A stretch of 64,000 nucleotides of DNA, taken from assembly GCF_000626715.1 (NCBI RefSeq), contig NZ_AQRA01000009.1, positions 186,001-250,000 of the forward strand, given 5' to 3'. Numbering within the stretch: position 1 is the stretch's first letter; every line of letters begins with the position of its first letter. The notes under the pieces are model-generated. The model made no database searches. It saw only the letters and a list, made by a program, of their open reading frames with translations, and was not told the origin of the DNA. Made by a program: the position numbers and the translations under genes. Positions 46,333 through 56,058 of this stretch are shown here, one piece after another. The DNA comes from Aquimarina atlantica. GTDB lineage: Bacteria > Bacteroidota > Bacteroidia > Flavobacteriales > Flavobacteriaceae.

Positions 46333-47346
46333 TTATGATTTATTTCCTAATACTCTGCTAAACAATTTTTTTAGTAAGGGAGAAGCATCATCCATATTTC
46401 TTTCTCTTTCTTTGGCATTGAGAACACCATTATCGTCATAAAATAATTCATAACTAAATACAAATTTATTTGCATCTTCGCCTACTCCCATTTGCCCGAA
46501 TCTGAGGTCATTAAAAAACAGTTTGTCATTAATTTTTTCGATAGTATACCAACCTTCTGATAATTTAATTAATCTGGGGATCAGAGGATCATCTTTCATT
46601 TTGCCCAATAGATGATGATTCTTTGGAAATTCTGAAAATGTGATGATATCTTCTTTTTCTAATAGAGAATAGTATGCTATTAAAAAAGAATCTTCGGTTT
46701 CTATATTAGCTGTCCATAGAATACTATTGAGAGGAGTTGGTTTTGTTTGAATCTCTTTATATCGAATATGTTGGTTTTCGAGATTGGTTTGAAACACTCC
46801 ATACGTATACCATTTTAGTCCTAGAGTTATACACATATAAATACTACTAATGTATAATCCAAGGGTGTTGAATTTTCTTCTTTTAGGGTGTGTACGCTTA
46901 TAAAACATTGCCAGGATCACAAACATTAAAAATGGTACAGTATATAAAGGGTCTACAACAAAAATATTTTTAAAAGAAATTTTATAGTCAAAAGGCCAGA
47001 ATAGCTGAGTTCCCCATGTGGTAAATGCATCTAGTATAGGATGTGTGAAAAGTCCTAGAAACATTAGCCTTGACCAATCTTTCCAGTCTGCTTCATTATT
47101 ACGATAAAGTTTAGAGATCATCCAACCAAATATTGGAGCAGCAAGTATGCTAAAGAGTAGGGAGTGTGAAAACCCACGATGCAATTCATTTGCCGTAACA
47201 GGATCAACAAAAATTTTGGATAGCACGTCCAGATCAGGAATAGTCCCTGCAATAGCACCCCAAAGCATAGCTTTATTACCTACTTTTCTACCCAAAGCAG
47301 CTTCTCCTACGGCAGCTCCTAGTACGATTTGAGTTAATGAATCCAT
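46333..47346 (-). CDS. YdjM/YbcI-like membrane-bound metal-dependent hydrolase family protein
   Basis: The 337-residue protein starts MDSLTQIVLGAAVGEAALG. It has conserved polar motifs between helices: GTIPDLDVL, HRGFSHSLLF and THPILDAFTTWGTQ. These define the family called membrane-bound, metal-dependent hydrolases (DUF457-like). It has four to five membrane helices in the N-terminal half and a soluble C-terminal part. The enzymatic activity of the family is not well established. It is transcribed opposite to the SCO gene and converges with it. Confidence 0.88.
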   Translation of the reverse strand: MDSLTQIVLGAAVGEAALGRKVGNKAMLWGAIAGTIPDLDVLSKIFVDPVTANELHRGFSHSLLFSILAAPIFGWMISKLYRNNEADWKDWSRLMFLGLFTHPILDAFTTWGTQLFWPFDYKISFKNIFVVDPLYTVPFLMFVILAMFYKRTHPKRRKFNTLGLYISSIYMCITLGLKWYTYGVFQTNLENQHIRYKEIQTKPTPLNSILWTANIETEDSFLIAYYSLLEKEDIITFSEFPKNHHLLGKMKDDPLIPRLIKLSEGWYTIEKINDKLFFNDLRFGQMGVGEDANKFVFSYELFYDDNGVLNAKERERNMDDASPLLKKLFSRVLGNKS

Positions 47347-47702
47347 TAATCTAATTGAAGTTTATAAAGAGTTTCTGATTTCATATTCGCTAGGAAAAAT
47401 CAATTCAATTAAAAGTTTATTTGTAATCAGGTACGTTTGACATCTAAAACCATCAATTGAATGTGTTTTCAAATTTACATCTATTTTTAGTAGTCTTTAT
47501 TAAAAGTATGTCAAAACTGATATTGGATAAGATAATTAGGATTTTTTTAAAGCATAAATTCCTTTATTTCAGAAAAGTAATTTTAGAAAATACATTTTAC
47601 CGTTAAATTTGTGTTGTTAAACGAAAACTATTTCATAAAATTTAGTTTTGTTATGGTCATATCAAATAAGTTTATTTCCTTTGAGCGTAATTGGGAAATT
47701 AA
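47347..47702 (+). promoter_or_regulatory. Gene-free region with a possible promoter for the response-regulator/receptor genes
   Basis: TAAATTTG at 47604-47611 matches the Bacteroidota -7 box TAnnTTTG. The upstream box about 20 nt before it is weak (TTTTAG). No gene, terminator or repeat is clear in the remainder. Confidence 0.3.
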
Positions 47703-48107
47703 ATGAATACATTGGTGAATTGTGTCTTGTTAATAGATGATGACAAGGCCACGAATTTCTTTAACGAAAGAGTTGTTACCAAACACGAAGACTTTTATCA
47801 GGTTAATACTGTACAAAGTGGTATGGCAGCTCTAGATTATCTTAATGCTGTAGAGAATAATACAGCAACAAAGCCTGATCTTATTTTTTTGGATATCAAT
47901 ATGCCAGCAATGAATGGGTGGGAGTTTTTGACCGAGTTTTCTAAACTGGATCAAAAAATAACAGATGGTATTAAAGTGATCTTATTATCAACATCTTCTA
48001 ACCCAGATGATGTAAGAGCATCTGCCAAAAATCATTCGGTTGATGATTTTATAAACAAACCATTATCTATGGATTTATTGGATGATGTGCTAAAAAACCA
48101 TTTTTGA
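47703..48107 (+). CDS. CheY-like single-domain response regulator 1
   Basis: This is a 134-residue stand-alone receiver domain. The acidic pocket is IDDDKATN, the phosphoacceptor is D64 in IFLDINMP, and the switch residues appear as LLSTSSN and INKP. It has no output domain. Its close paralogue follows immediately (stop and start overlap as TGATG), and then a TonB receptor and a YfiR-kinase gene. It is a likely phosphotransfer target of that kinase. Confidence 0.93.
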   Translation: MNTLVNCVLLIDDDKATNFFNERVVTKHEDFYQVNTVQSGMAALDYLNAVENNTATKPDLIFLDINMPAMNGWEFLTEFSKLDQKITDGIKVILLSTSSNPDDVRASAKNHSVDDFINKPLSMDLLDDVLKNHF

Positions 48108-48544
48108 TGATGAAAAAATTAAAACGTTTTCTTCTCATTGATGATAGTAAAGCAACTAACTTTTTTAATAAAACAATTATTGAAAAAGTACAATGTGTAG
48201 AAGAGGTTTTTATTGCCGAAAATGGAAAACAAGCACTAGAGCATATCCAATCCGAAATTGTTCCTGAAATTATTTTTTTGGATATCAATATGCCTGTCAT
48301 GGATGGTTGGGAGTTTATTACCGAATACCAGAAATTAGAAGATAGATATAAAGGATCTATTATAATACTTATGCTGGGAACAGAATTAAGTAAAGAAGAT
48401 CAGGAAAAAGCAGAGCGTATTTTAGAAATAAAAGAATACGCACAAAAAATGTTAACCAAAGAGATTGTTTGCAAGATTGTGACAAAATATTTTAAATCGT
48501 CAGAGTTAGATTCTTGCTCAGAATCATATAAAAAGATACTATAA
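48107..48544 (+). CDS. CheY-like single-domain response regulator 2
   Basis: The 145-residue receiver domain is similar to its neighbour (LIDDSKATNFFNKT against LIDDDKATNFFNER). The phosphoacceptor is D59 in FLDINMPVMDGWEF. The switch region differs (ILMLGTELS) and the usual KP is MLTKE, so phosphorylation control may have drifted. ATG 48107 overlaps the previous stop by 1 bp; the TTG at 48104 is less likely. The pair looks like a local duplication. Confidence 0.9.
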   Translation: MMKKLKRFLLIDDSKATNFFNKTIIEKVQCVEEVFIAENGKQALEHIQSEIVPEIIFLDINMPVMDGWEFITEYQKLEDRYKGSIIILMLGTELSKEDQEKAERILEIKEYAQKMLTKEIVCKIVTKYFKSSELDSCSESYKKIL

Positions 48545-48677
48545 CTTCAGATATTGCCCCCATATATATTTGTATTTTGAATGAACTTATGATAGTTTTG
48601 GATGCACACAAAACAATCTATTTAAAATCTAAATAAGTAAACATATTAAGACACGCACTAAAAAAAAACCTCCTATT

Positions 48678-51386
48678 GTGTTAGTTCAGTATAGGTTATA
48701 CCTTACTGGTATACTATTTCTTTGTTTTGTTTCTGGGGCATTTTCTCAATCGAGAGCAGTAATATCAGGTAATGTCTCTGATCAATTTGGCAATCTGCCA
48801 GGAGCAAGAGTAGTTATAGAAGGTACAGATAAAAATACGACAACAGATGTTAATGGTAATTATAGCTTTGATGTTGATGAGGGAGAGTATATAGTTACTT
48901 CAGAATTTGTGATGTATACTTCTGTTTCTAAAACAATATTGGTTAAGGTCGGAGATACTGCAAAGGTAGATTTTATCTTAGAAACGGGATTCTCTATTGA
49001 TCAACCCGTTTCTTTGGGATCAAGAGCTAAACCAAAATCAATCTTAAAAAATACTGCAGCTGTAGATATTATTTCACCGCAACAATTAACGAATTCATCT
49101 CAGGTAGAATTGAGTCATATTCTTCATTATTTAATTCCTTCTTTTCATTCTACACATCAAACGATAGCAGATGGTACAGATCATATAGATCCGGCTACAC
49201 TAAGAGGATTAGGGCCAGATCAGGTACTAGTATTGGTAAATGGGAAACGCAGGCATAATAGTTCTTTATTAAATGTTAACGGTACTGTGGGTAGAGGATC
49301 GGTAGGTACCGATTTTAATGCAATACCCATAGCATCTATAGAACGCATTGAAATATTAAGAGACGGGGCCACCTCTCAATATGGTTCTGATGCTATTGCG
49401 GGAGTAATTAATATTATTTTAAAAAAGCAAACAGAAATTATTCAACTCGATAATAGAGTTGCAATAAATACCGAAGGAGATGGACTTAATGTATATTCTT
49501 CTGCAAATTTTGGATTAAAAATAGGAAAAGAAGGGTATATAAATGTTACAGCAGAATATAGGGATAGAGAGTCTATTAACAGGTCTGGAGATTATACAGG
49601 GACAGTATATTCTAATGACATTTCAACCGATCAGGCACTAATCGAGGAAAATAATTTTTTTAGGCAGACAGGATATTCAGGTAGACGAGTAATGGAGATC
49701 GGAAGTGCAGAAACCCAAAATCTTGCACTATCATTTAATGGAGAAATAGTAATGTCTGACTATGCGACATTTTATATGCATGGAGGGAGAAATTACAGAG
49801 AAGGAACCTCAAAAGGATTCTATCGCTTTCCTAAAGATGAGAACAGAGTAGTTTTGGAGTTGTTTCCAAATGGTTTTTCTCCAGAAATTCTTACTGATAT
49901 TCAGGATGATGCAATTACAGGAGGAATACGAGGAATTAAAAACGAATGGAATGTAGATTTTAGCCATTCTATTGGGGTTAATAGATTAGATTATACTGTA
50001 AATAATTCTAATAATGCCTCCTTAGGGGTAACATCACCAAGAACATTTTACGCAGGAGGGTTTATCTATAAGCAAAATACGACAAACCTCGATATTTCAA
50101 GAACATTTGATTGGTTAAGTGGTGTAAATGTAGCCTTTGGAGCAGAGCTGCGAGTAGAGAATTATGAGATCGTTGCAGGAGAAGAAGCTTCTTATGTTGA
50201 TGGGGGAAGTACGTATATCAATGCTTCTGGAGTAGAATTACCCAGAATTGTTGGAGCACAGGTTTTTCCTGGTTTTCAGCCAGAAAATGCATTAAATCGT
50301 TTTAGAACAAATAGTTCTGGATATCTGGATATCGAAGCAAATATTACAGATAAATTGTTAGTTAGAGGAGCAGCCAGATATGAAGCATATAATGATTTTG
50401 GAGGCCAGGCCATATGGAAACTATCTGGTAGATATAGAGTTAGGGATGAAATTAGTGTTAGAGCAGGATTTTCTACCGGGTTTAGAGCACCTTCTCTTCA
50501 TCAGGTTTTTTTCCAGAATATAAGTACGCAATTTATTAATGGGGAAAGTGTACAGGTAGGTACCTTTAATAACGAAAGTGCTGTTGCGACAGAAGCTTTT
50601 GATATCGGAGACTTAAAACCTGAATTGTCAAGTCATTTTAATACTGGTTTTAGCGGAAAACTAAACGATAATATTACGTTTAGCTTCGATTATTACTTAA
50701 TTAATATACGAGATAGAATTGTTCTTTCGGGAAGATTTGCAGAAGGATATGAGGAAATACTAGAACCTTTTAATGTTGGTGCGGCTCAATTTTTTACCAA
50801 TGCAATAGACTCTAAAACATCTGGTGCTGATCTATCGCTGTTTTTTAAAACAACCTTAGGTACAGGAGAATTTAATGCTTCTTTGGGAGGTAATTTTACA
50901 AAAACCAAAGTAAAAGGACCAATTAATGTTTCGCAAGCATTAGTTGGGCAAGAAGAAGTATTGTTTAATAGAGAAGAAATTGCCAGGGTAGAATTTGCAC
51001 AGCCTAATTACAAAATAAATTCACTGCTTTCTTATGACTTTGAGCAGTTTGGATTTCAGGTGGTAAATACACTTTTTGGTAAGGTTAAATTTATTCACCC
51101 AAATGATGGAGATTCTCTAAATTGGGTAGTAAATGATTTTACAGGAAATATAGAATCCAGAGATCAGGTATTCTCTCCTAAACTTGTAACAGATATGGCT
51201 ATATCGTATCAGGTTAATGATTATATAAAGTGCACTCTGGGAGGGAATAATGTTTTTAATGTCTATCCAGATAAGCATAAACATGCTGCTAATACAGAAG
51301 ATGGAAATTTTATGTACAGCAGGAGAGTACAGCAGTTTGGTGTGAACGGATCGAATTATTATGTAAGACTATTACTTCGATTATGA
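48678..51386 (+). CDS. TonB-dependent outer-membrane receptor
   Basis: The 902-residue protein has a signal peptide ending GAFSQ and a carboxypeptidase-regulatory-like domain (VISGNVSDQFGNLPGARVVIEGT, about residues 28-105). The plug has LRGLGPDQVLVLVNGKRRH and VERIEILRDGATSQYGSDAIAGVINIIL-type features, and a 22-strand barrel ends YYVRLLLRL. Start is GTG at 48678. The ligand cannot be read; there is no SusD partner. The next gene overlaps by 4 bp and encodes a YfiR-kinase, so the receptor is probably tied to signalling, not just uptake. Confidence 0.95.
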   Translation: MLVQYRLYLTGILFLCFVSGAFSQSRAVISGNVSDQFGNLPGARVVIEGTDKNTTTDVNGNYSFDVDEGEYIVTSEFVMYTSVSKTILVKVGDTAKVDFILETGFSIDQPVSLGSRAKPKSILKNTAAVDIISPQQLTNSSQVELSHILHYLIPSFHSTHQTIADGTDHIDPATLRGLGPDQVLVLVNGKRRHNSSLLNVNGTVGRGSVGTDFNAIPIASIERIEILRDGATSQYGSDAIAGVINIILKKQTEIIQLDNRVAINTEGDGLNVYSSANFGLKIGKEGYINVTAEYRDRESINRSGDYTGTVYSNDISTDQALIEENNFFRQTGYSGRRVMEIGSAETQNLALSFNGEIVMSDYATFYMHGGRNYREGTSKGFYRFPKDENRVVLELFPNGFSPEILTDIQDDAITGGIRGIKNEWNVDFSHSIGVNRLDYTVNNSNNASLGVTSPRTFYAGGFIYKQNTTNLDISRTFDWLSGVNVAFGAELRVENYEIVAGEEASYVDGGSTYINASGVELPRIVGAQVFPGFQPENALNRFRTNSSGYLDIEANITDKLLVRGAARYEAYNDFGGQAIWKLSGRYRVRDEISVRAGFSTGFRAPSLHQVFFQNISTQFINGESVQVGTFNNESAVATEAFDIGDLKPELSSHFNTGFSGKLNDNITFSFDYYLINIRDRIVLSGRFAEGYEEILEPFNVGAAQFFTNAIDSKTSGADLSLFFKTTLGTGEFNASLGGNFTKTKVKGPINVSQALVGQEEVLFNREEIARVEFAQPNYKINSLLSYDFEQFGFQVVNTLFGKVKFIHPNDGDSLNWVVNDFTGNIESRDQVFSPKLVTDMAISYQVNDYIKCTLGGNNVFNVYPDKHKHAANTEDGNFMYSRRVQQFGVNGSNYYVRLLLRL

Positions 51387-53212
51387 TGTATAGGCGTCAA
51401 TATATATCGACCGCATATACTAATGTAATGGCTATACTTTTATGTATTCTTATCACAAGTTTTTCTCCAAAAATAAAGGCTCAGGAAACAAGTAATGAAG
51501 AAGTAAAAAGATTACAGCGCGCTATATTTGTTTTTAACTTTGCGCAGCAGATAGGTTGGCCAACTATAGAAGAGCAACCAAGTTTTAAAATAGGCGTACT
51601 TGGACCTGATCGAACAATACTAGATTTAAAGGCAATGTCACTAAGGCGTAAGATCCATGGTAAACCAGTAGAGATTGTTCGTTTTCAATTTGTTAAGAAT
51701 GTAAAAGATATTCAGCTATTATATGTAAATCATAAGTATAACTATGATATGCACTATATTCTTAGGAAGATTTCAGGAAAAAATATAATGCTTGTCGGGG
51801 AGGATTATAACTTTAATGCTTCTATGATTAATATGGTTAATGTAGGAGACTCTTTTGAATATGAGATTAATGAAAGCCGAATAGAAAAAGAAGGATTTAC
51901 TATAGCCCCTACATTAGGAAAACACGCTATCACTTCTTCAGAAAAATGGAAACGTTTATATCGAAAAACAGAAAGAACTCTAAATAAGGTACAAGAGGAT
52001 AAAAATAAACAAGAAGCCATATTAAAAGACAAAGAAAAACAAATACAATCTCAGGAAGAAAAAATAACAGATCAATTAGAAAAAATTGATAGTAAAGAGG
52101 TAGAAATTAACAGGAGAAATAAAAAGATAGAGAATCTTTATTCTGAGAATGAAATACAACAAAAAAAATATAATGAAAAAGTTGTAATCGAAAGAGAGCT
52201 CGAAAAAAATATCCAGGAACAAGTTGCTTTTATAAAAAGTCAGGAAGAAAAAATTATACAAAGCAACCAGGAAATTAGTATGCAAAATGAGTTTCTGGCA
52301 GAACAGAAAGAAAAGATCAAAGAACAAGAGAACATATTAAACCAACAAGCTTCAGAACTTTATACTCATAAAAAAGTAAACATATTACTTATTGCTCTGG
52401 TACTCCTAACTCTTGTTATTAGCTTTTTTATGTATAGGAATTATCGGGCTAAGAAAAAGTATAATCAAGAACTGAAGCATAAAAACCAGGAAATATACAA
52501 GCAATCTGTCGAACTAGAGGCAAAAAATAAAGAATTAGAACAATTTGCGTATATAGCAAGTCATGATCTTCAGGAGCCTCTAAATACAATATCGAGTTTT
52601 ATTGGATTATTAGCCGAAGATTATGGAGAAAACTTTGATGAAGCTGGAAAAGAGAGTATGACTTTTATTCAGGACGCCAGTGTGCGAATGAAAAAATTGA
52701 TTGACGCATTATTAGAATATTCAAGATTAGGAAGAAGTAAAGACTACAATACTGTTGATTGTAATACTCTTATTGAAGAGTTAAAAAAGGATTTAAAGGT
52801 TGTTCTCGAAAAAACAGGAGCAAAAATTAGAGTAAAGGATCTACCTGTAGTTAAAGGTTCAGCAATAGAACTTCGGTTATTGTTTCAAAATCTTATTAGT
52901 AATGGTATTAAATTTAGCGCTCCAGATACTATTCCTGAGATAGATATTGCATGTGTCAAAAACAATGACCCAGAAGACGCATCAAAAGGTTTTTGGCAAT
53001 TCTCTATAAAAGATAATGGTATCGGGATACCAGAAGAGCACCAGGAACGAATATTTGCGATTTTTCAAAGGTTACACTCCAGGGATAAGTATGAAGGTAC
53101 AGGTATTGGTCTGGCGCATTGTAAAAAAATTGTAGAATCCCACGGAGGTAAAATCTGGCTTACATCCAAAGAAAAAAGTGGAAGTACTTTCTATTTCACA
53201 ATTCCGTTTTAA
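51383..53212 (+). CDS. YfiR-domain histidine kinase fusion
   Basis: The 609-residue protein has four visible parts. A signal/anchor (about residues 12-33) is followed by a periplasmic YfiR-like (DUF4154) domain (about residues 40-185, AIFVFNFAQQIGWP and LVGEDYNF). A long Lys/Glu/Gln coiled coil runs to about 330, and a transmembrane helix (VNILLIALVLLTLVISFFMY) is near 332-352. A cytoplasmic HisKA (phosphoacceptor H394 in IASHDLQEPLN) and a HATPase domain (IKDNGIGIPEEHQERIF, GTGIGLAHCKKIVESHGG) complete it. YfiR is usually a separate periplasmic regulator of c-di-GMP enzymes; here it is fused to a kinase. The 4-bp overlap with the receptor gene and the two upstream CheY-like genes suggest one signalling unit. 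Confidence 0.9.
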   Translation: MMYRRQYISTAYTNVMAILLCILITSFSPKIKAQETSNEEVKRLQRAIFVFNFAQQIGWPTIEEQPSFKIGVLGPDRTILDLKAMSLRRKIHGKPVEIVRFQFVKNVKDIQLLYVNHKYNYDMHYILRKISGKNIMLVGEDYNFNASMINMVNVGDSFEYEINESRIEKEGFTIAPTLGKHAITSSEKWKRLYRKTERTLNKVQEDKNKQEAILKDKEKQIQSQEEKITDQLEKIDSKEVEINRRNKKIENLYSENEIQQKKYNEKVVIERELEKNIQEQVAFIKSQEEKIIQSNQEISMQNEFLAEQKEKIKEQENILNQQASELYTHKKVNILLIALVLLTLVISFFMYRNYRAKKKYNQELKHKNQEIYKQSVELEAKNKELEQFAYIASHDLQEPLNTISSFIGLLAEDYGENFDEAGKESMTFIQDASVRMKKLIDALLEYSRLGRSKDYNTVDCNTLIEELKKDLKVVLEKTGAKIRVKDLPVVKGSAIELRLLFQNLISNGIKFSAPDTIPEIDIACVKNNDPEDASKGFWQFSIKDNGIGIPEEHQERIFAIFQRLHSRDKYEGTGIGLAHCKKIVESHGGKIWLTSKEKSGSTFYFTIPF

Positions 53213-53275
53213 AAATAAAAACAATACCTTTTTTATATTCAGAAGGTTAGAGGGGATTATGCCAAAATATTAATA

Positions 53276-53291
53276 CCCCTGAAAACCGTGA
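53276..53291. promoter_or_regulatory. Shared 16-bp element, copy 1
   Basis: CCCCTGAAAACCGTGA occurs here, about 225 bp upstream of the barrel gene, and again exactly at 61918-61933, about 140 bp upstream of the last gene. A preceding AGGGG at 53251 can pair with the CCCCT. It could be a regulator site common to both. The remainder of 53213-53514 shows no gene. Confidence 0.45.
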
Positions 53292-53514
53292 GTTTTTCTT
53301 AAACATTCCAAAGTATTTTTGAACCATATACATAGTATGGTAAACCATCATCTAAAATAATAACTTGTTAATAAGATATATGCTTACACAGTTGAACAAT
53401 ATGTCTAATCAAGTGAAATTTTATGTGTAATTACATGATTATAAAATGGTTAATTGGTGGTGTACTATGGATATGAATAGTTTTAAGAAGTTTTACTAAA
53501 AGTATTTTAGCTTT

Positions 53515-56055
53515 TTGGATACCCCATTGAAAAAGGATAATGTCGTAGGTTTTTTATTAGGAAAATATTGTTATTTGGTCCCCAAAATACTCTGTTTTGC
53601 TTTTTTATTTTGCTTCTCAACTATTGCATTTGGCCAGGATTTAGGTCAAATAGGAAAAGCAAAATTATTTAAACTAACCGGAGGCGTGGCAGCAAATGCA
53701 ATCTTTTATGATGGACAATCTAGTAGGGAACCATTTACGTATTTCCTTACCGGTAATGTTAATTTAAATATTAGCGGGATCTACAATATCCCTTTTTCAT
53801 TTTCATATTCTAATCAAAAGTTTCAGAGCAGTAATCCTTTTTCTTTTAATAGATTAAGTATACACCCATCATATAAATGGGTGACAACACATATTGGAGA
53901 TGTAAATATGACATTTTCACCATATACTTTAAGTGGACATCAATTTACAGGGTTGGGGGTAGATCTTACTCCAGAAGGACCCTTTAAGATTAGTGCAATG
54001 TATGGACGATTGCTTAAAGAATCAGAATATAATCCAGATGATCCACAATCTCAACCTGCATATAAAAGGATTGGGTACGGAATAAAAGCCTCCTATGATT
54101 TTGAAAAATTTTCTATTGGAGCAATCTTTTTCAAAGCTTCTGATGATAAAAATTCTATAGAGAAGCCTGTACCGATAGAATATGAGTTACAACCCAAAGA
54201 TAATGTAGTTGTAAGTTTAGAAGGAAAAGTAAAACTTTTTGGCAAGGGAGAGATTCATGCAGAAGTAGCTTCATCTGCAATAACCGAAGATATAAATGCA
54301 AAAGGAGAAGAAGGGACCCCATTTGTGTTATCTGCATTAATAGATAATAACATTACTACCCAGCATTATAAGGCATATAATGCTAATTTCTCTTATCCTG
54401 TAGGACAAGGTGCAGTAGGTATTGGATATGAATATATAGATCCCGAATATAAAACATTAGGCGCTTATTTTTTTAATAATGATCTCGAAAACATTACACT
54501 TAATGCTACCCAGAATGTATTCGAAAATAAGGTTAACATCGCTTTTAACGCAGGTCTTCAAAGAGATGATCTTGATAATAAGAAGAGTACACAATTGCAG
54601 AGAGTAGTAAGTGCAGTTACTATTGGGTATACTCCTTCAGAAAAACTAAATATAACAGGAGGGTATTCTAACTTTCAATCTTATACTAATATTAAGAATC
54701 AGTTTGATTATATCAATGAAGTCTCCCAAACTGATAATCTGGATACATTAGATTTTCAGCAAATCTCACAAAATGCAAATCTTAATGTAAATTATCTTTT
54801 AAAGGATACCGAAGATCAAAAACAAAATATTAATGTTGGATTATCTTTTCAAAATGCTACAAACAAGCAAGGTGGTCAAACCGTAGAAAATGGAGATTCT
54901 AATTTCTATAACGGAAATGCATCGTATACCCTTGGATATCCCAATACCGATTTAAACATTTCTGCTGCAGTTAATGTTAGTTATAATACAATAGGAGTGG
55001 ATAATAGCCTTACTTATGGCCCTACATTATCTGCAACCAAAAAATACTTTGACAAAAAACTAAGAACGACAGCTTCGGCAAGTTATAATCAAAGTAATAG
55101 CAACGGAGAAAAGCAGGGAGAAGTTATCAATATAAGAATGGGAGGGAATTATACGTATCTAAAGAGACATAATTTTAACCTTAACATCTTAACTCAGTTT
55201 AGAAATGCTGCAACATCGGGTAGAGATTTTACAGTAACCTTTGGTTATAATTATACTTTTGGCAAGTTTAACCCTCAAATAAAATTACCTAAGAGAAAAA
55301 GAAAACAAAAAGCAGCTAAGTTAAAAAGGCGTAGAAAATCAAGAGGACAGGAGATACTCGATTTTAGATATAGAGACTCTTTGTATCACGGTACGATGGA
55401 TGAGATAGACATCCTTTTAGAGAATGTTCAAAATCATCCTCATTTTAACCATATCCCCGAATATAAAAAAGAAGAACTTACGATGTTACGATTGGTAGTA
55501 GCCGATGTAAGAAAGGCAAAAGAGTATAAGCCAGAAGCAATTAATTTCCTAAAAGAGTTATACAAATACGAAGACTTTCTTGCGGGGTATAATCAATTGG
55601 TTTTTGAAATCCTTATAGAATTAAGAAAAGATATGCTACGTCTTGACTATGCGTTCGAAAAAGCTTTTGTAAGAGCAAAAATTGCAGTAGATAACCATAG
55701 TATGCACAAAAGAACAGAAGAACAACGCCAGAAATCTTCACAGGAATTAAAAAATAGATACAAAGAATTACAACAAAATTCTGAAACCGCTCTGGCTCGA
55801 TTGATAGGACATCGATGGACACTCCCTATCATAAAAAATTACAATACTATAGAAAAAGTAGAACATCCTGATGCGTTCCTTAAAGAGGTAATGGAGCAGG
55901 AAAAAGATAATATATTCCGTATGGTAGATAAAGAGGAAGGTGATCAGAAAATAAAATTATATATGATTACACAGATCATCGATTTTTACTTGAAAAAATC
56001 CCTGAATTATACCGATCCGGATAAGTTTGATTTAAAATATATAGAAAAGAACTAA
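53515..56055 (+). CDS. Outer-membrane beta-barrel protein with helical C-terminal domain
   Basis: The 846-residue protein begins with a TTG at 53515 and a signal peptide ending FGQ (about residue 42). A long beta-barrel region (about 45-590) has many amphipathic strands such as FNVNYLL and TVTFGYNYTFG. A very basic linker (KRKRKQKAAKLKRRRKSRG) and a mostly helical C-terminal domain of about 240 residues follow. I know no named family. It is immediately followed (3 bp) by the 1895-residue gene, so the two are surely co-expressed. It could be the outer-membrane partner for export or anchoring of that protein. Confidence 0.85.
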   Translation: MDTPLKKDNVVGFLLGKYCYLVPKILCFAFLFCFSTIAFGQDLGQIGKAKLFKLTGGVAANAIFYDGQSSREPFTYFLTGNVNLNISGIYNIPFSFSYSNQKFQSSNPFSFNRLSIHPSYKWVTTHIGDVNMTFSPYTLSGHQFTGLGVDLTPEGPFKISAMYGRLLKESEYNPDDPQSQPAYKRIGYGIKASYDFEKFSIGAIFFKASDDKNSIEKPVPIEYELQPKDNVVVSLEGKVKLFGKGEIHAEVASSAITEDINAKGEEGTPFVLSALIDNNITTQHYKAYNANFSYPVGQGAVGIGYEYIDPEYKTLGAYFFNNDLENITLNATQNVFENKVNIAFNAGLQRDDLDNKKSTQLQRVVSAVTIGYTPSEKLNITGGYSNFQSYTNIKNQFDYINEVSQTDNLDTLDFQQISQNANLNVNYLLKDTEDQKQNINVGLSFQNATNKQGGQTVENGDSNFYNGNASYTLGYPNTDLNISAAVNVSYNTIGVDNSLTYGPTLSATKKYFDKKLRTTASASYNQSNSNGEKQGEVINIRMGGNYTYLKRHNFNLNILTQFRNAATSGRDFTVTFGYNYTFGKFNPQIKLPKRKRKQKAAKLKRRRKSRGQEILDFRYRDSLYHGTMDEIDILLENVQNHPHFNHIPEYKKEELTMLRLVVADVRKAKEYKPEAINFLKELYKYEDFLAGYNQLVFEILIELRKDMLRLDYAFEKAFVRAKIAVDNHSMHKRTEEQRQKSSQELKNRYKELQQNSETALARLIGHRWTLPIIKNYNTIEKVEHPDAFLKEVMEQEKDNIFRMVDKEEGDQKIKLYMITQIIDFYLKKSLNYTDPDKFDLKYIEKN

Positions 56056-56058
56056 CCT

